Assembly (NCBI RefSeq): GCF_022346925.1
Contig: NZ_JAKRNJ010000003.1
Span: 124,001-188,000, forward strand
Direction: 5' to 3'
Length of the DNA stretch: 64,000 bases
Source: Microvirga sp. ACRRW
Lineage (GTDB): Bacteria > Pseudomonadota > Alphaproteobacteria > Rhizobiales > Beijerinckiaceae
Both the position numbers and the translations under genes were made by a program. This document shows, one piece after another, positions 40,793 through 49,468 of the stretch (position 1 is the first letter of the stretch; every line of letters begins with the position of its first letter). Below the pieces are notes generated by a model. It ran no database searches. It was not told the origin of the DNA and saw only the letters and a program-made list of their open reading frames with translations.

Positions 40793-42220
40793 ATGAGTTC
40801 GATTCAGCGGCTTGAGTTGCGCCAGGGGCAGTCCCTGACGATGACGCCCCAGCTCGTTCAGTCCATCAAGCTCCTGCAACTCTCCCATGCGGAGCTCGCG
40901 GCCTATGTGGAAGCCGAGCTCGAACGCAATCCGCTCCTGCAGGAAGCGGAGGCGAACGGCGATGCGCCGCTTCCCAGCCTCGCGGATTTCCTGCGCGCCA
41001 AGCAGAGATATGCCGAGACCGGTGGACGCATGATCCCCGGGCCGCCGCCATCGCGAACGGAAAGCGCAGCGGGTGCCTCCTCTCAAGGTGCAGCCTCCGC
41101 GCATTCGGAGCTGCAGCCTGAACTCGAGGCCACGATTGCCGGTGTACAGAGCCTGACCGAATATCTCGAAGCGCAGCTCGACCTGGCATCCGCCAATGCG
41201 TCCTTGCGCGAGATCGCGCGGCACCTGATTCATGCTCTCAACGATGCCGGATACATGACCGAGGATTTGGCAGATCTGGCGGAACGCTTGCGTATTTCTC
41301 CGGACCAGGCCGAAACCGCGTTGCGCCTGATCCAAACCTTCGAGCCCTCCGGTATCGGCGCGCGCAATCTGCAGGAATGCCTGGAGATCCAGCTGCGGGA
41401 GCGCGACCGGCTCGATCCTGCCATGCAGGCTCTGCTCTCGCGCCTCGATCTCGTGGCAAAACAGGATCTCGCGACGCTTCAGAAGATCTGCGGCGTCGAC
41501 CGGGAGGATCTCGTCGACATGCTCGCCGAGATTCGCCGCCTGGAGCCCAAGCCAGGCCTTGCCTTCACGGCGGCTCCCATAGACGTGCTCGTGCCCGATG
41601 TGCTGGTGCGGCCTTCAGCCGATGGCGGCTTCATCGTTGAGCTCAATCCCGACACGCTGCCGCGCATCTTGCTCAACCGCACCTATTACACTGAGGTCGC
41701 GAAAGCCGTGCGCAAGGATGAGGACAAGAGCTTCCTCTCCGATTGCATGCAATCCGCCAGCTGGCTCACCCGCAGCCTGGACCAGCGGGCGAAGACCATC
41801 CTGACGGTCGCGACCGAAATCGTGCGCCAGCAAGAGGCCTTCTTCCGGGAGGGCATCGCCTCATTGCGACCCATGACCCTGAGAAGTATCGCCGAGGCCA
41901 TCGGCATGCACGAGTCCACGATCTCCCGGGTTGCGGCCAACAAGGCCATCGGAGCAGGTGGCGTTACCTATCCCATGAAGTTCTTTCTCAGCGCCGCGAC
42001 GGGCGAGGGGGAGCATGCGGCAAAAGCCGTGCGTCACCGCATTCGCCAGCTGATCGAAGCGGAGGCGCCGGACGATGTGCTCTCGGATGAGGCACTTGCC
42101 CAACAATTGAAGGCGGAAGGCATCGTGGTCGCTCGCCGAACCATCGCCAAATATCGCGAGGCCTTGCGCATTCCCTCCTCGGCCGAGCGCCGGAGGAGGC
42201 ACCGCTTGAGGATATTGTAA
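40793..42220 (+). CDS. rpoN: RNA polymerase sigma-54 factor RpoN
   Basis: A 475-residue sigma-54. Region I begins MSSIQRLELRQGQSLTMTPQLVQSIKLLQLS, followed by an acidic linker, the core-binding domain (about residues 105-300), the helix-turn-helix (TLRSIAEAIGMHESTISRVAANK) and the RpoN box (VARRTIAKYREALRIPSSAERRR) that reads the -24 element. I chose ATG 40793 because alphaproteobacterial RpoN proteins normally begin a few residues before LEFRQSQ-type sequence, and ATG 40751 is buried in a hairpin; the latter would add 14 residues. It is followed by hpf and ptsN, the standard rpoN neighbourhood. Confidence 0.95.
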   Translation: MSSIQRLELRQGQSLTMTPQLVQSIKLLQLSHAELAAYVEAELERNPLLQEAEANGDAPLPSLADFLRAKQRYAETGGRMIPGPPPSRTESAAGASSQGAASAHSELQPELEATIAGVQSLTEYLEAQLDLASANASLREIARHLIHALNDAGYMTEDLADLAERLRISPDQAETALRLIQTFEPSGIGARNLQECLEIQLRERDRLDPAMQALLSRLDLVAKQDLATLQKICGVDREDLVDMLAEIRRLEPKPGLAFTAAPIDVLVPDVLVRPSADGGFIVELNPDTLPRILLNRTYYTEVAKAVRKDEDKSFLSDCMQSASWLTRSLDQRAKTILTVATEIVRQQEAFFREGIASLRPMTLRSIAEAIGMHESTISRVAANKAIGAGGVTYPMKFFLSAATGEGEHAAKAVRHRIRQLIEAEAPDDVLSDEALAQQLKAEGIVVARRTIAKYREALRIPSSAERRRRHRLRIL

Positions 42221-42313
42221 AGCCTGAAAGACGCTTGCTTTGCCGCCCGTTCGGATCATCATGGGATTCAATCAGTCCTGTGCAAATGGGCGTAAAAGAG
42301 AGGGAGGTCGTCA

Positions 42314-42892
42314 ATGGCGCTGAGGGTTTCCGGCAAAAATCTCGACATCGGCGAGGCTCTTCGCTCCCAGGTGACGGATCGGGTGGCGACCGCCCTGTCG
42401 AAGTACTTCGACGGCGGCTATTCCGGCCATGTGACGGTGGCCCGGGACGGCACCGGCTTTCGCACCGATTGCGTGCTCCACCTGACCTCGGGAATCACTA
42501 TCGAGGCATCGGGTGCCGCTCAGGACGCCTATGCCAGCTTCGATCAATCAGCGATTCGCATCGAAAAGCGCCTGCGCCGCTACAAGCAGCGGCTCAAGGA
42601 ACACGCCAATCCCAACGGCGACGGGCGCGATACAGGCCTGGAAGCCCCCTACGCCGTGTTCGAGGCTCCCACCGACGAGGCTGTCGAGGATTCCGGCTAT
42701 CACCCTGTAGTGATTGCGGAAACCACGAAGCCGCTTCATCGCTTATCGGTCAGCCACGCGGTGATGCAGCTCGATCTGACGGGAGTGCCCGTTCTCGTGT
42801 TTATCCACGCTAGCACCGGCCGCGTGAACGTCGTATACCGCCGCGGCGACGGGGCGATCGGATGGGTCGACCCAACTCCCGCTCAGCCTTGA
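42314..42892 (+). CDS. hpf: Ribosome hibernation-promoting factor, long form
   Basis: A 192-residue long-type HPF: an N-terminal S30AE domain (about residues 1-105, MALRVSGKNLDIGEALRSQVTDRVATALSKYFDG) that blocks the decoding site, a linker and a C-terminal dimerisation domain (about 135-190, KPLHRLSVSHAVMQLDLTGVPVLVFIHASTGRVNVVYRR) that pairs 70S ribosomes into 100S. GAGGGAGG lies 7 bases before the ATG. It stands 93 bases after rpoN. Confidence 0.95.
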   Translation: MALRVSGKNLDIGEALRSQVTDRVATALSKYFDGGYSGHVTVARDGTGFRTDCVLHLTSGITIEASGAAQDAYASFDQSAIRIEKRLRRYKQRLKEHANPNGDGRDTGLEAPYAVFEAPTDEAVEDSGYHPVVIAETTKPLHRLSVSHAVMQLDLTGVPVLVFIHASTGRVNVVYRRGDGAIGWVDPTPAQP

Positions 42893-42907
42893 TAGGTATT
42901 ACCCTTC

Positions 42908-42924
42908 TTGGCCTGGTTTTTGCC
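42908..42924 (+). promoter_or_regulatory. Candidate sigma-54 (-24/-12) promoter of ptsN
   Basis: TTGGCCTGGTTTTTGCC has GG at 42910-42911 and GC at 42922-42923 with the required 10-base spacing, and TTGC at the -12 element. It differs from TTGGCACG-N4-TTGC at two positions in the -24 element. It lies about 50 bases before the ptsN start, with rpoN itself upstream. Confidence 0.5.
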
Positions 42925-42974
42925 TGGAACGGTGAGAGGCCTTTGAGGCTTCACACTCTAATGCAGCGTGATCG

Positions 42975-43433
42975 ATGCCCTTGCTGGATTTTCTAGACCC
43001 CCAGGCCGTTCTTCCCGCCCTGCGCGTGAGCGGCAAAAAGCAAGCTCTTCAGGAGCTGGCCACCCATGCGGCGAAGCTCACGGGCTTGCCCGAGAACGCC
43101 ATCTATGAGGCCCTTCTTCAGCGCGAGCGCCTCGGCTCCACCGGGATTGGCGAGGGAATCGCCATTCCGCACGGCAAGCTGCCGGGTCTCACCCACATCT
43201 TCGGCCTGGTCGCCCGGCTCGAGAAGCCGGTCGATTTCGAGGCCCTCGACGCCCAGCAGGTGGATGTGCTCTTCCTCCTCCTGGCGCCGGAAGGGGCAGG
43301 GGCGGATCACCTGAAAGCCTTGGCCCGCGTCGCGCGGGTGCTGCGTGAGCCCGGCCTCATCGAACGGGTGCGCGCCACCAAGGACGCGGCTGCCCTCTAC
43401 GCCATCATGACCGAGTTGCCGAAGGCGGCCTGA
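42975..43433 (+). CDS. ptsN: Nitrogen PTS enzyme IIA (PtsN, EIIA-Ntr)
   Basis: A 152-residue PTS EIIA type-2 domain. The phosphorylated histidine is His66 in GIAIPHGKLPGL; the second conserved histidine region is DHLKALARVARVL. It receives phosphate from EI-Ntr through NPr and regulates potassium, nitrogen and stress metabolism rather than sugar import. It follows hpf by 82 bases, in which a -24/-12 promoter is visible. Confidence 0.94.
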   Translation: MPLLDFLDPQAVLPALRVSGKKQALQELATHAAKLTGLPENAIYEALLQRERLGSTGIGEGIAIPHGKLPGLTHIFGLVARLEKPVDFEALDAQQVDVLFLLLAPEGAGADHLKALARVARVLREPGLIERVRATKDAAALYAIMTELPKAA

Positions 43434-43509
43434 CGCCTTCAAAACGCAAACTTCGCGCAAGCCAGCCTGACTATTGTCCTGCCCCAAAGAGAGAGGGAGA
43501 TTCGGGACA

Positions 43510-45501
43510 ATGCCGACTCGTGCCGGGTTGCGTTGGCCGTCTGTCAGGGTGCGCGTCGCGGCCCTGAGCGGCATCATGGTGGTGGGGTTTGCCGTGATTG
43601 GCGCCGTGTTTCAGGCGGGCCGGAGCGAGGTGGAAAGCGCTCTCGAAACCCAGCAGACCTATTTCGCTCTCTCTGACAAGGCCTATCAGTTCCGGGGCCG
43701 GGCGGATTCTCTGAAAGCCGTCGCGCTGGAATGGACTGCCACCCGCCAGGGCCATCACGGCCAGGCCTTCTTCGACCAGCACAAAGCCCTCGCTGCCCAG
43801 CTCCAGGAGATCGGCTCGGCGCCCGGTGCGTCTTTGATCGAAGCGGAGGTGAAGGAGCTTCAGCAGCACTCCGCCATCCTCATCGAGCAGGGCGCTGCCC
43901 TCGACAAGCTCTACACCGCCATCGGCTACAAGACGAATGAGGGCGCGCTAGGACGCCTGCTCGCCTCGGAAGATAACCTCGAAAAGCTGGTCAGGCCGCT
44001 CATCGGCAGCGGCGAACCGGCTTCGTTGCGTTTATGGGCCGCCACCTTGGGCCTGTTCAGGCAGGAGGCCCGCGCCCGCCTCGTCATGGATGAGAGTCTG
44101 CTCGGCGCGTTCGAGGTCGATCAGGGCCGCTTCACCCGCGCCCTGGCGCAGCTGCCCGAGGAGATTGCCGCCGAGAAGGCCTCCATTCAGCAGGCAGGCG
44201 AAACCTACCAGACGGCCTTCAATGCCTGGACCGAGCTGGAGCAGCAGGTTTCCGGCCAGGGCGAGCGCCTGAAAGGTCAGTTCGACCTGCTCGTGCCGGT
44301 TCTCGAACAGCTTAAGGCGAAGGTCCGTGCGGAAGCGGAGCGGACGGACGATGCCCTCACGGCCTCGCAGCAACGCACCTTCACGCTGATTCTCTGGGCC
44401 ATGGGCATCGCTCTCGTCCTGGGCTTAGCTCTCAACGTCTTTGTGGGGCGCTCGATATCCCTGCCGCTCGCCCGCCTGCAGCAAGCCATGAAGCGCCTTG
44501 CCGATGGCGATGCAGCCATCGAGGTTCCCTCCACCAACGCATCCGACGAGATCGGCGCCATGGCGCGCACGGTTCTGGTGTTCCGCGACAATGCCCGCGA
44601 GCGCGAGCGGCTGACGCAGGAGCGCGAGGGGCAAGCAGCTTTCGAGGCCCGGCGCGCGCAAACCATCTCCGATGCGATCGCAGGCTTCGATGCAACCATC
44701 GAGCAGATCCTCGGCGAAGTGCGCCGCGCCACGGGGGATCTCACCACGGCATCCGGTGAGCTGGAAGGCTCCGCCAATCAAGTGACGCAGCAGGCACAGG
44801 TGGCGGGTTCCGCCTCCTCGCGCACGTCGCAGAACATCGCGGCGGTGGCGAGCGCGGCCGAGGAACTCGATGCATCTCTTGCAGAGGTGGCGTCTCAAAC
44901 GAATGCCTCGACTGAAGCCTCCCAGCGCGCGGTCACGGAAGCGCGCGAGGCCTCGAACAGCATGACGGTTCTGGCGCAAGCCACATCCCATATCGGGCAG
45001 GTGGCCGATCTCATCCGGTCCATCGCTTCGCAGACCAACCTGCTCGCGCTCAACGCCACCATCGAAGCGGCGCGCGCGGGCGAGGCCGGCAAGGGTTTTG
45101 CGGTGGTGGCAAGCGAGGTGAAGGATCTGGCGGGTCAGACGGCGAAGGCGACGGAAGAAATCGCGCGTCAGATCGAGGCGGTTCAAGCAGCTTCCCGCGA
45201 AACACTCGTGGCACTCGGCTCCGTGCAGGCATCCGTAGATGATCTCGCGGGCGTCGTGTCGACGGTTGCCGGAACCGTGAGCCAGCAGACTGTCGCCGTG
45301 TCGGAAATCGCGCGCTCCGTCGCGCAGGTGTCATCCGAGGCGCAGGCGGGAGCATCGGCCATCGAGACCACGGAGAACGTGGCCGTGCACTCCCTCGATG
45401 CGGCCCGTACCGTTGCGCATCTCTCCACTGCTCTGGACGAACAGGCAGAGCGTCTCGGCCGCGAGATTCATCTTTTTCTCAGCAGCGTCAGGGCCGCCTG
45501 A
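43510..45501 (+). CDS. Methyl-accepting chemotaxis protein
   Basis: A 663-residue chemoreceptor: a first membrane helix near residues 17-38, a long helical periplasmic sensor (about 40-285, four-helix-bundle-like), a second helix (about 290-310), HAMP ([25 protein letters not shown]), then the methylated signalling helices with the conserved tip [37 protein letters not shown]. There is no C-terminal CheR-docking pentapeptide. ATG 43510 is chosen; the frame upstream opens only with TTG. No che genes are near, so it feeds a system elsewhere. The ligand is unknown. Confidence 0.93.
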   Translation: MPTRAGLRWPSVRVRVAALSGIMVVGFAVIGAVFQAGRSEVESALETQQTYFALSDKAYQFRGRADSLKAVALEWTATRQGHHGQAFFDQHKALAAQLQEIGSAPGASLIEAEVKELQQHSAILIEQGAALDKLYTAIGYKTNEGALGRLLASEDNLEKLVRPLIGSGEPASLRLWAATLGLFRQEARARLVMDESLLGAFEVDQGRFTRALAQLPEEIAAEKASIQQAGETYQTAFNAWTELEQQVSGQGERLKGQFDLLVPVLEQLKAKVRAEAERTDDALTASQQRTFTLILWAMGIALVLGLALNVFVGRSISLPLARLQQAMKRLADGDAAIEVPSTNASDEIGAMARTVLVFRDNARERERLTQEREGQAAFEARRAQTISDAIAGFDATIEQILGEVRRATGDLTTASGELEGSANQVTQQAQVAGSASSRTSQNIAAVASAAEELDASLAEVASQTNASTEASQRAVTEAREASNSMTVLAQATSHIGQVADLIRSIASQTNLLALNATIEAARAGEAGKGFAVVASEVKDLAGQTAKATEEIARQIEAVQAASRETLVALGSVQASVDDLAGVVSTVAGTVSQQTVAVSEIARSVAQVSSEAQAGASAIETTENVAVHSLDAARTVAHLSTALDEQAERLGREIHLFLSSVRAA

Positions 45502-45511
45502 GGCTGACGCG

Positions 45512-45916
45512 CTACTCGCGGATCGGCCTGTCTTCTCTGGATTGGATGCGGACCCTGCCGTGACCGGCCTCATCGCTTCGCGCAGGAGCCTCAGGCCCTT
45601 CCCAGCCTTCCGATTGCCAGGAGGCCCGCTGCTCGTCGAGGTCCAGCACGCCCTCGTCATCGAGGATCTGGACGACCTTGCCGACATCGTGATCGGCGCA
45701 GCTTACGATGATCACGGAGCCGCCGCGCATCACGCCCTCCGAATAGGCATGGGCGTCGGCCCGTGACACGCCCTCATCCTCCAGGAGAGGGGCGAGGTTG
45801 ATCGGAGCGGTCCAGATGTCGATCTCGGCTTTTGGGATGCCGGCCTGCTCGAGACGGCTTGCAGCAATGATCGCGTGCCGCTCGCTGTGAAAAAGAGAGG
45901 TGACGGTCTTCGTCAT
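45512..45916 (-). CDS. YflT-like (general stress protein 17M domain) protein
   Basis: A 134-residue cytoplasmic protein. The first part, MTKTVTSLFHSERHAIIAASRLEQAGIPKAEIDIWTA, is typical of the YflT/GSP-17M fold, in which a helix and strand follow a phrase about detection of a second segment; the middle DAHAYSEGVMRGGSVIIVSCADHDVGKVVQILDDEG completes an alpha/beta domain. The tail is polar and likely disordered. ATG 45916 has AGGAG 10 bases upstream. It is convergent with the chemoreceptor gene. Stress association is inferred from the family; no EcfG promoter is visible before it. Confidence 0.75.
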   Translation of the reverse strand: MTKTVTSLFHSERHAIIAASRLEQAGIPKAEIDIWTAPINLAPLLEDEGVSRADAHAYSEGVMRGGSVIIVSCADHDVGKVVQILDDEGVLDLDEQRASWQSEGWEGPEAPARSDEAGHGRVRIQSREDRPIRE

Positions 45917-46101
45917 CGGGTCGATCTCCTGCAGGCTCGTGCGGGCTGACCCGCTTTGCGAAGAGAGGAGCCGATCCTGCGCGACGGCAGGCGTCACCGG
46001 GGCATGGACGAGGCGACCGGATCGATCGGCTCAAGGGACGAGCCGTCAATGTACCACGATGCGGCTCACCTCACCATTGCCCGAGCGAAGAGCCAACTCG
46101 A

Positions 46102-46821
46102 TCAGGGCTTCTGCGCCAGCTCCCAGACGAGCTGCACGTTGGCCGTGTAGCGGATCGTGGCGGGCGGCACGAGCGGGACGGATTCGGGGCTCTTTGCTGC
46201 TCTCATTTCCATCCGCATGTTCGCATAAGGCTCGACAGGCTGGGCGGAACCGTCGCGGATCTCCACGAGACGGCCCAGAGCGACGCCCGCAGCGGCAGCA
46301 TAGACATCGGCCTGGCGCTTGGCGTCGCGCACGGCGGCTTCGCGGGCCTTGTCGCCGCCTTCCTCCTGGCGGTCGAGGCCAAACGAGACGGATTGGAAGG
46401 TCATGTCGCCGCTGGCGAGAATCTCGCCCGCGAGCTGCCCGACCCCATCGATGTTGCGGGTCTTGATGCGCAGCTGATGATTGGCGGAGAATTTGGGCTG
46501 CTTGATCTCCTTGCCGTCGGGGCCGACCTGCATCGGCGTCTGGAAGACCTGGAAATTGGCGGTCTGGATGTCTTCCTTCTTGATGCCGAGGTTCTGGATG
46601 CGGGCGAGCACGCGCTCCGTTCCCGCGCTATTCGCGGAAGACGCCTGGGCGACCGTATCGCCCTTGGTTTCCACGCTGACGAAAATAGTGGCGAAATCCG
46701 GCTTCAGCTCGGCCTCGCCCGTTCCCATGACGCTGATCGTCGGCTGGCGCGGAGCGGGTGTCTGGGCGAGGGCCGGAGCGGCGAGGGCAAGCGCAAGAGC
46801 GGCGGCGAGAGCGAGGCGCAT
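46102..46821 (-). CDS. SIMPL (DUF541) domain exported protein
   Basis: A 239-residue periplasmic protein with a signal peptide ending APALAQ (about residue 20) and a SIMPL domain: ISVMGTGEAELKPDFATIFVSVETKGDT, then RVLARIQNLGIKKEDIQTANFQV, NHQLRIKTRNIDGVGQLAGEIL and a C-terminal VQLVWEL. Related proteins (YggE, BP26) are implicated in oxidative stress tolerance and are immunogenic in Brucella. It is monocistronic, with an imperfect palindrome at 46841-46889 directly upstream. Confidence 0.9.
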   Translation of the reverse strand: MRLALAAALALALAAPALAQTPAPRQPTISVMGTGEAELKPDFATIFVSVETKGDTVAQASSANSAGTERVLARIQNLGIKKEDIQTANFQVFQTPMQVGPDGKEIKQPKFSANHQLRIKTRNIDGVGQLAGEILASGDMTFQSVSFGLDRQEEGGDKAREAAVRDAKRQADVYAAAAGVALGRLVEIRDGSAQPVEPYANMRMEMRAAKSPESVPLVPPATIRYTANVQLVWELAQKP

Positions 46822-46840
46822 GATGAAACGTCCTTCCTAG

Positions 46841-46889
46841 GGCACCGGATTGATCCCAAAAGTGCAAATCCACTTTTAGGTCCGATGCC
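46841..46889. repeat. 49-base imperfect palindromic element
   Basis: Outer arms GGCACCGGA (46841-46849) and TCCGATGCC (46881-46889) match at 8 of 9 positions; inner arms AAAAGTG (46858-46864) and CACTTTT (46871-46877) are exact. The AAAAGTG/CACTTTT core resembles dispersed extragenic palindromes of Hyphomicrobiales genomes. Only one clear copy is in the window. Confidence 0.5.
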
Positions 46890-46900
46890 TGCTTAAACGA

Positions 46901-46924
46901 CAACTCCGCCCGGAGGCGGAGTTG
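46901..46924 (-). terminator. Terminator hairpin of the PotF-like gene
   Basis: CAACTCCGCC (46901-46910) and GGCGGAGTTG (46915-46924) form a perfect 10-base stem with loop CGGA. Read on the minus strand it is followed by TCGTTT, a weak T-run, and it lies 43 bases after the stop of the binding-protein gene (46967). Confidence 0.7.
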
Positions 46925-46966
46925 AAAGGGCGTTGCATCTTTGCCGGATGAAACCTGAGCGGGCGA

Positions 46967-48052
46967 TTAACGGCCCGTCTTCACCCGGGTCCAGAGGCGG
47001 GTGACGGTGCGCTGGGAGCGCTCGTCATAGGCCGTGTTGGTGAACAGGCGTTTCATGGTGGCCTCGTCCGGATAGATGCCGGGATCGTTGATGATCGCCG
47101 GATCAATATCCTTCTTGGCAGCGAGGTTGCCGGAAGCGTAGGACACGTAGTTCGTGTTCATGGCGGCGATTTCGGGCTTCATCATGAAGTTGATGAACTC
47201 GTGCGCTTCCTTCACGTTCTTGGCATCCGCCGGAATCACGAAGCTGTCGAACCACATGAGCGCGCCCTCGCGCGGAATCACGTAAGCGACCTCGACGTTG
47301 TTCTTGGCTTCCTCGGCGCGCTTCCGGGCCTGGATCATGTCGCCCGAATAGCCCACCGCCACGCAGATATCGCCGTTGGCGAGCGCGTTGATGTATTCGG
47401 AGGAGTGGAACTTCTGGATGTTGCCGCGAACGCGGAACAGGGCGTCGCCCGCCTTGGTCAGATCCTCGTTCTTCTTGGAATCCGGGTTGAGGCCGAGATA
47501 GGCCAGAACGCCGGGGAAGAGATCCTCAGGGCTATCGAGCATGTAGATGCCGCAGGCCTTCAGCTTCGAGGCGATCTCGGGCTTCAACACGAGGTCCCAG
47601 GTGTTGAGCGGCATATCGCCAAGAATTTCCTTCACCTTCTTCGTGTTCACGCCGATGCCGGTGGTGCCCCACATGTAGTTCACGGCATATTCGTTGCCCG
47701 GATCGAACACGGCGAGGCGCTGCGTCACCTCGGGCCATTGGTTGGCGAGGTTCGGCAGCTTCGACTTGTCGAGCTTCTGGAACACCTTGGCGCCGATCAG
47801 GCGCTGCACGAAGGGGCCGGACGGAGCCACGATGTCGTAGCCAGACTTGCCGGCCAGAAGCTTGGTCTCGACGATCTCGTTGTTGTCGTAGGTGTCGTAG
47901 ACCACCTTGATGCCGGTCTGTTTCGTAAACTCGTCCAGCGCCTTGGGGTCCACGTAATCGGACCAGTTATAGACGTTGACCACACGCTCTTGAGCGGCGG
48001 CGGCGGTGACAAGGCCAAGGCCCAAAGCAACCGAAGCGAGAAGACGGATCAT
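46967..48052 (-). CDS. Polyamine (putrescine/spermidine) ABC transporter binding protein, PotF/PotD type
   Basis: A 361-residue periplasmic binding protein. A signal peptide ends near AAAAQ (about residue 20). The mature start ERVVNVYNWSDYVDPKALDEFTKQTGIKVVYDTYDNNE is the typical PotD/PotF opening; YMWGTTGIGVNTKKV, GIYMLDSPEDLFPGVLAYLGLNP and ALANGDICVAVGYSGD follow. The resemblance is closer to PotF (putrescine) than PotD. The permease and ATPase genes are not adjacent. It is followed by a strong hairpin terminator. Confidence 0.92.
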   Translation of the reverse strand: MIRLLASVALGLGLVTAAAAQERVVNVYNWSDYVDPKALDEFTKQTGIKVVYDTYDNNEIVETKLLAGKSGYDIVAPSGPFVQRLIGAKVFQKLDKSKLPNLANQWPEVTQRLAVFDPGNEYAVNYMWGTTGIGVNTKKVKEILGDMPLNTWDLVLKPEIASKLKACGIYMLDSPEDLFPGVLAYLGLNPDSKKNEDLTKAGDALFRVRGNIQKFHSSEYINALANGDICVAVGYSGDMIQARKRAEEAKNNVEVAYVIPREGALMWFDSFVIPADAKNVKEAHEFINFMMKPEIAAMNTNYVSYASGNLAAKKDIDPAIINDPGIYPDEATMKRLFTNTAYDERSQRTVTRLWTRVKTGR

Positions 48053-48166
48053 CAGGGGAGGGAACTCCTAGAGAAAGTGAGAAAAAGCCGTGAGCGGCTA
48101 GGCGCTTACTTGAAGTCCTCTTGGCCGCCGCGTCAAGGCTGCTTTGGGCCCATTCCTGTCCGTTCC

Positions 48167-49321
48167 TCAGACAGCCCGCTTCACCACGTCCGCCAGCCGC
48201 TCCAGGCCTGCATCCAGTGTCGCATCCTTCTTCGCGAAGCAGAAGCGCACCACGTTCTTTACCGCGCCTTCCGCGTAGAAGGCGGAGACGGGGATCGCGG
48301 CGACGCCGTGCTCGGTGACGAGGCGGCGGCAGAAGGCGACGTCATCGGTTTCACCCAAGGGCGTGATGTCGATGTTGAGGAAGTAGGTGCCCTGGCTCGG
48401 GATCACGTTAAAGCCGAGGGTGCGCAAGCCATCCGTGAAGCGGTCGCGGCTGCGGGCGAAGCTTTTGCGCATGTCCTCGAAATAGGCGTCGTCCTTGGCA
48501 AGCCCGTAGGCGACCGCTGTTTGAAGGTTGGGCGGCGTGGTGAAGGTGAGGAACTGGTGCGATTTCGCCAGCACTTTCATGATGTGCGGGGCAGCCGCCA
48601 CGAAGCCCACTTTCCAGCCCGTGAGGCTGAAGATCTTTCCGGCCGAGCCGATCTTCACCGAGCGGTCGCGCATGCCGGGAAGGCCCAGCACCGGCTGATG
48701 CTTGGCGCCGTCGAACACTACGTGTTCCCAGACCTCATCGGAGATCGCGATGGCATCGAACTTGCGGCAGAACTCGGCGAGAAGCATGAGGTCTTCGTTC
48801 GAAAAGATGGTCGCGGTCGGATTGAGCGGGTTGTTGAACACCACCGCTTTGGTCTTGGGCGAGAAGGCTTTTGCAAGCGCCTCTTCGGTCAGCCGGAAAT
48901 GCGGCGGCTGGAGGCTCACGAATTTCGGAACGCCGCCTGCAAGCCGCACCAGCGGCAGATAGGCGTCGTACATGGGCTCGAACAAAACCACCTCGTCGCC
49001 CGGCTCCACGATGCCGAGGATCGCGCCCGCGAGCGCTTCCGTCGCGCCTGAGGTCACCATCACTTCGGTATTCGCATCGAGATCGAGACCCTGCCAATGC
49101 TTGTAATGGGCGGCGATGGCGGAGCGCAGCTCAGGTAGGCCCATCATCGAGGGATATTGGTTGTAGCCGTTCAGCACCGCATCGGCGGCAGCGCGCCTCA
49201 CGTCCTCCGGCCCCGGATCGTCCGGGAAGCCCTGGCCGAGATTGATCGCGCCGGTCTCCCGGGCCAAGCTCGACATGACCTCGAAGACGGTGGTGGGCAG
49301 GTTCGCGAACAGACGGTTCAT
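48167..49321 (-). CDS. Class I/II aminotransferase (kynurenine/methionine aminotransferase-like)
   Basis: A 384-residue PLP enzyme of fold type I. INLGQGFPDDPGPEDVRRAAADAV is the start typical of the KAT/YbdL group, MVTSGATEALAGAILGIVEPGDEVV binds the cofactor phosphate, NNPLNPTATIFS holds the conserved asparagine, and the Schiff-base lysine is in GSAGKIFSLTGWKVGF (near residue 229). RFCFAKKDATL carries the carboxylate-binding arginine. It may act on methionine, glutamine or kynurenine with 2-oxo acids. A single gene, separated from its neighbours by more than 100 bases on both sides. Confidence 0.9.
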   Translation of the reverse strand: MNRLFANLPTTVFEVMSSLARETGAINLGQGFPDDPGPEDVRRAAADAVLNGYNQYPSMMGLPELRSAIAAHYKHWQGLDLDANTEVMVTSGATEALAGAILGIVEPGDEVVLFEPMYDAYLPLVRLAGGVPKFVSLQPPHFRLTEEALAKAFSPKTKAVVFNNPLNPTATIFSNEDLMLLAEFCRKFDAIAISDEVWEHVVFDGAKHQPVLGLPGMRDRSVKIGSAGKIFSLTGWKVGFVAAAPHIMKVLAKSHQFLTFTTPPNLQTAVAYGLAKDDAYFEDMRKSFARSRDRFTDGLRTLGFNVIPSQGTYFLNIDITPLGETDDVAFCRRLVTEHGVAAIPVSAFYAEGAVKNVVRFCFAKKDATLDAGLERLADVVKRAV

Positions 49322-49468
49322 GCCGGATCCTCAAGCAATCGCATTGGTCGATGCGCTTCGTATCATGGAAAAGCGCCGGGATTGAACCTGTTTTCCGATA
49401 CGTGAAGAGGTGCCGTCCCCGGCGAGCGCAGCGAAGGGGATGACATTGCGTCAGACCATGGATGACAG

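Noticed and set aside
42926-42930. GGAAC as a stress promoter before ptsN
   Set aside because: No CGTT-like -10 element follows at 16 or 17 bases.
47201-49051. Long open frame on the plus strand (616 codons)
   Set aside because: It is antisense to the PotF-like and aminotransferase genes, whose protein motifs are clear, and its own translation shows no domain; long antisense frames are expected at this GC content.
49322-49468. Cobalamin riboswitch before the FecCD/FecE pair
   Set aside because: The gap is too short, and no B12-box-like sequence is visible.
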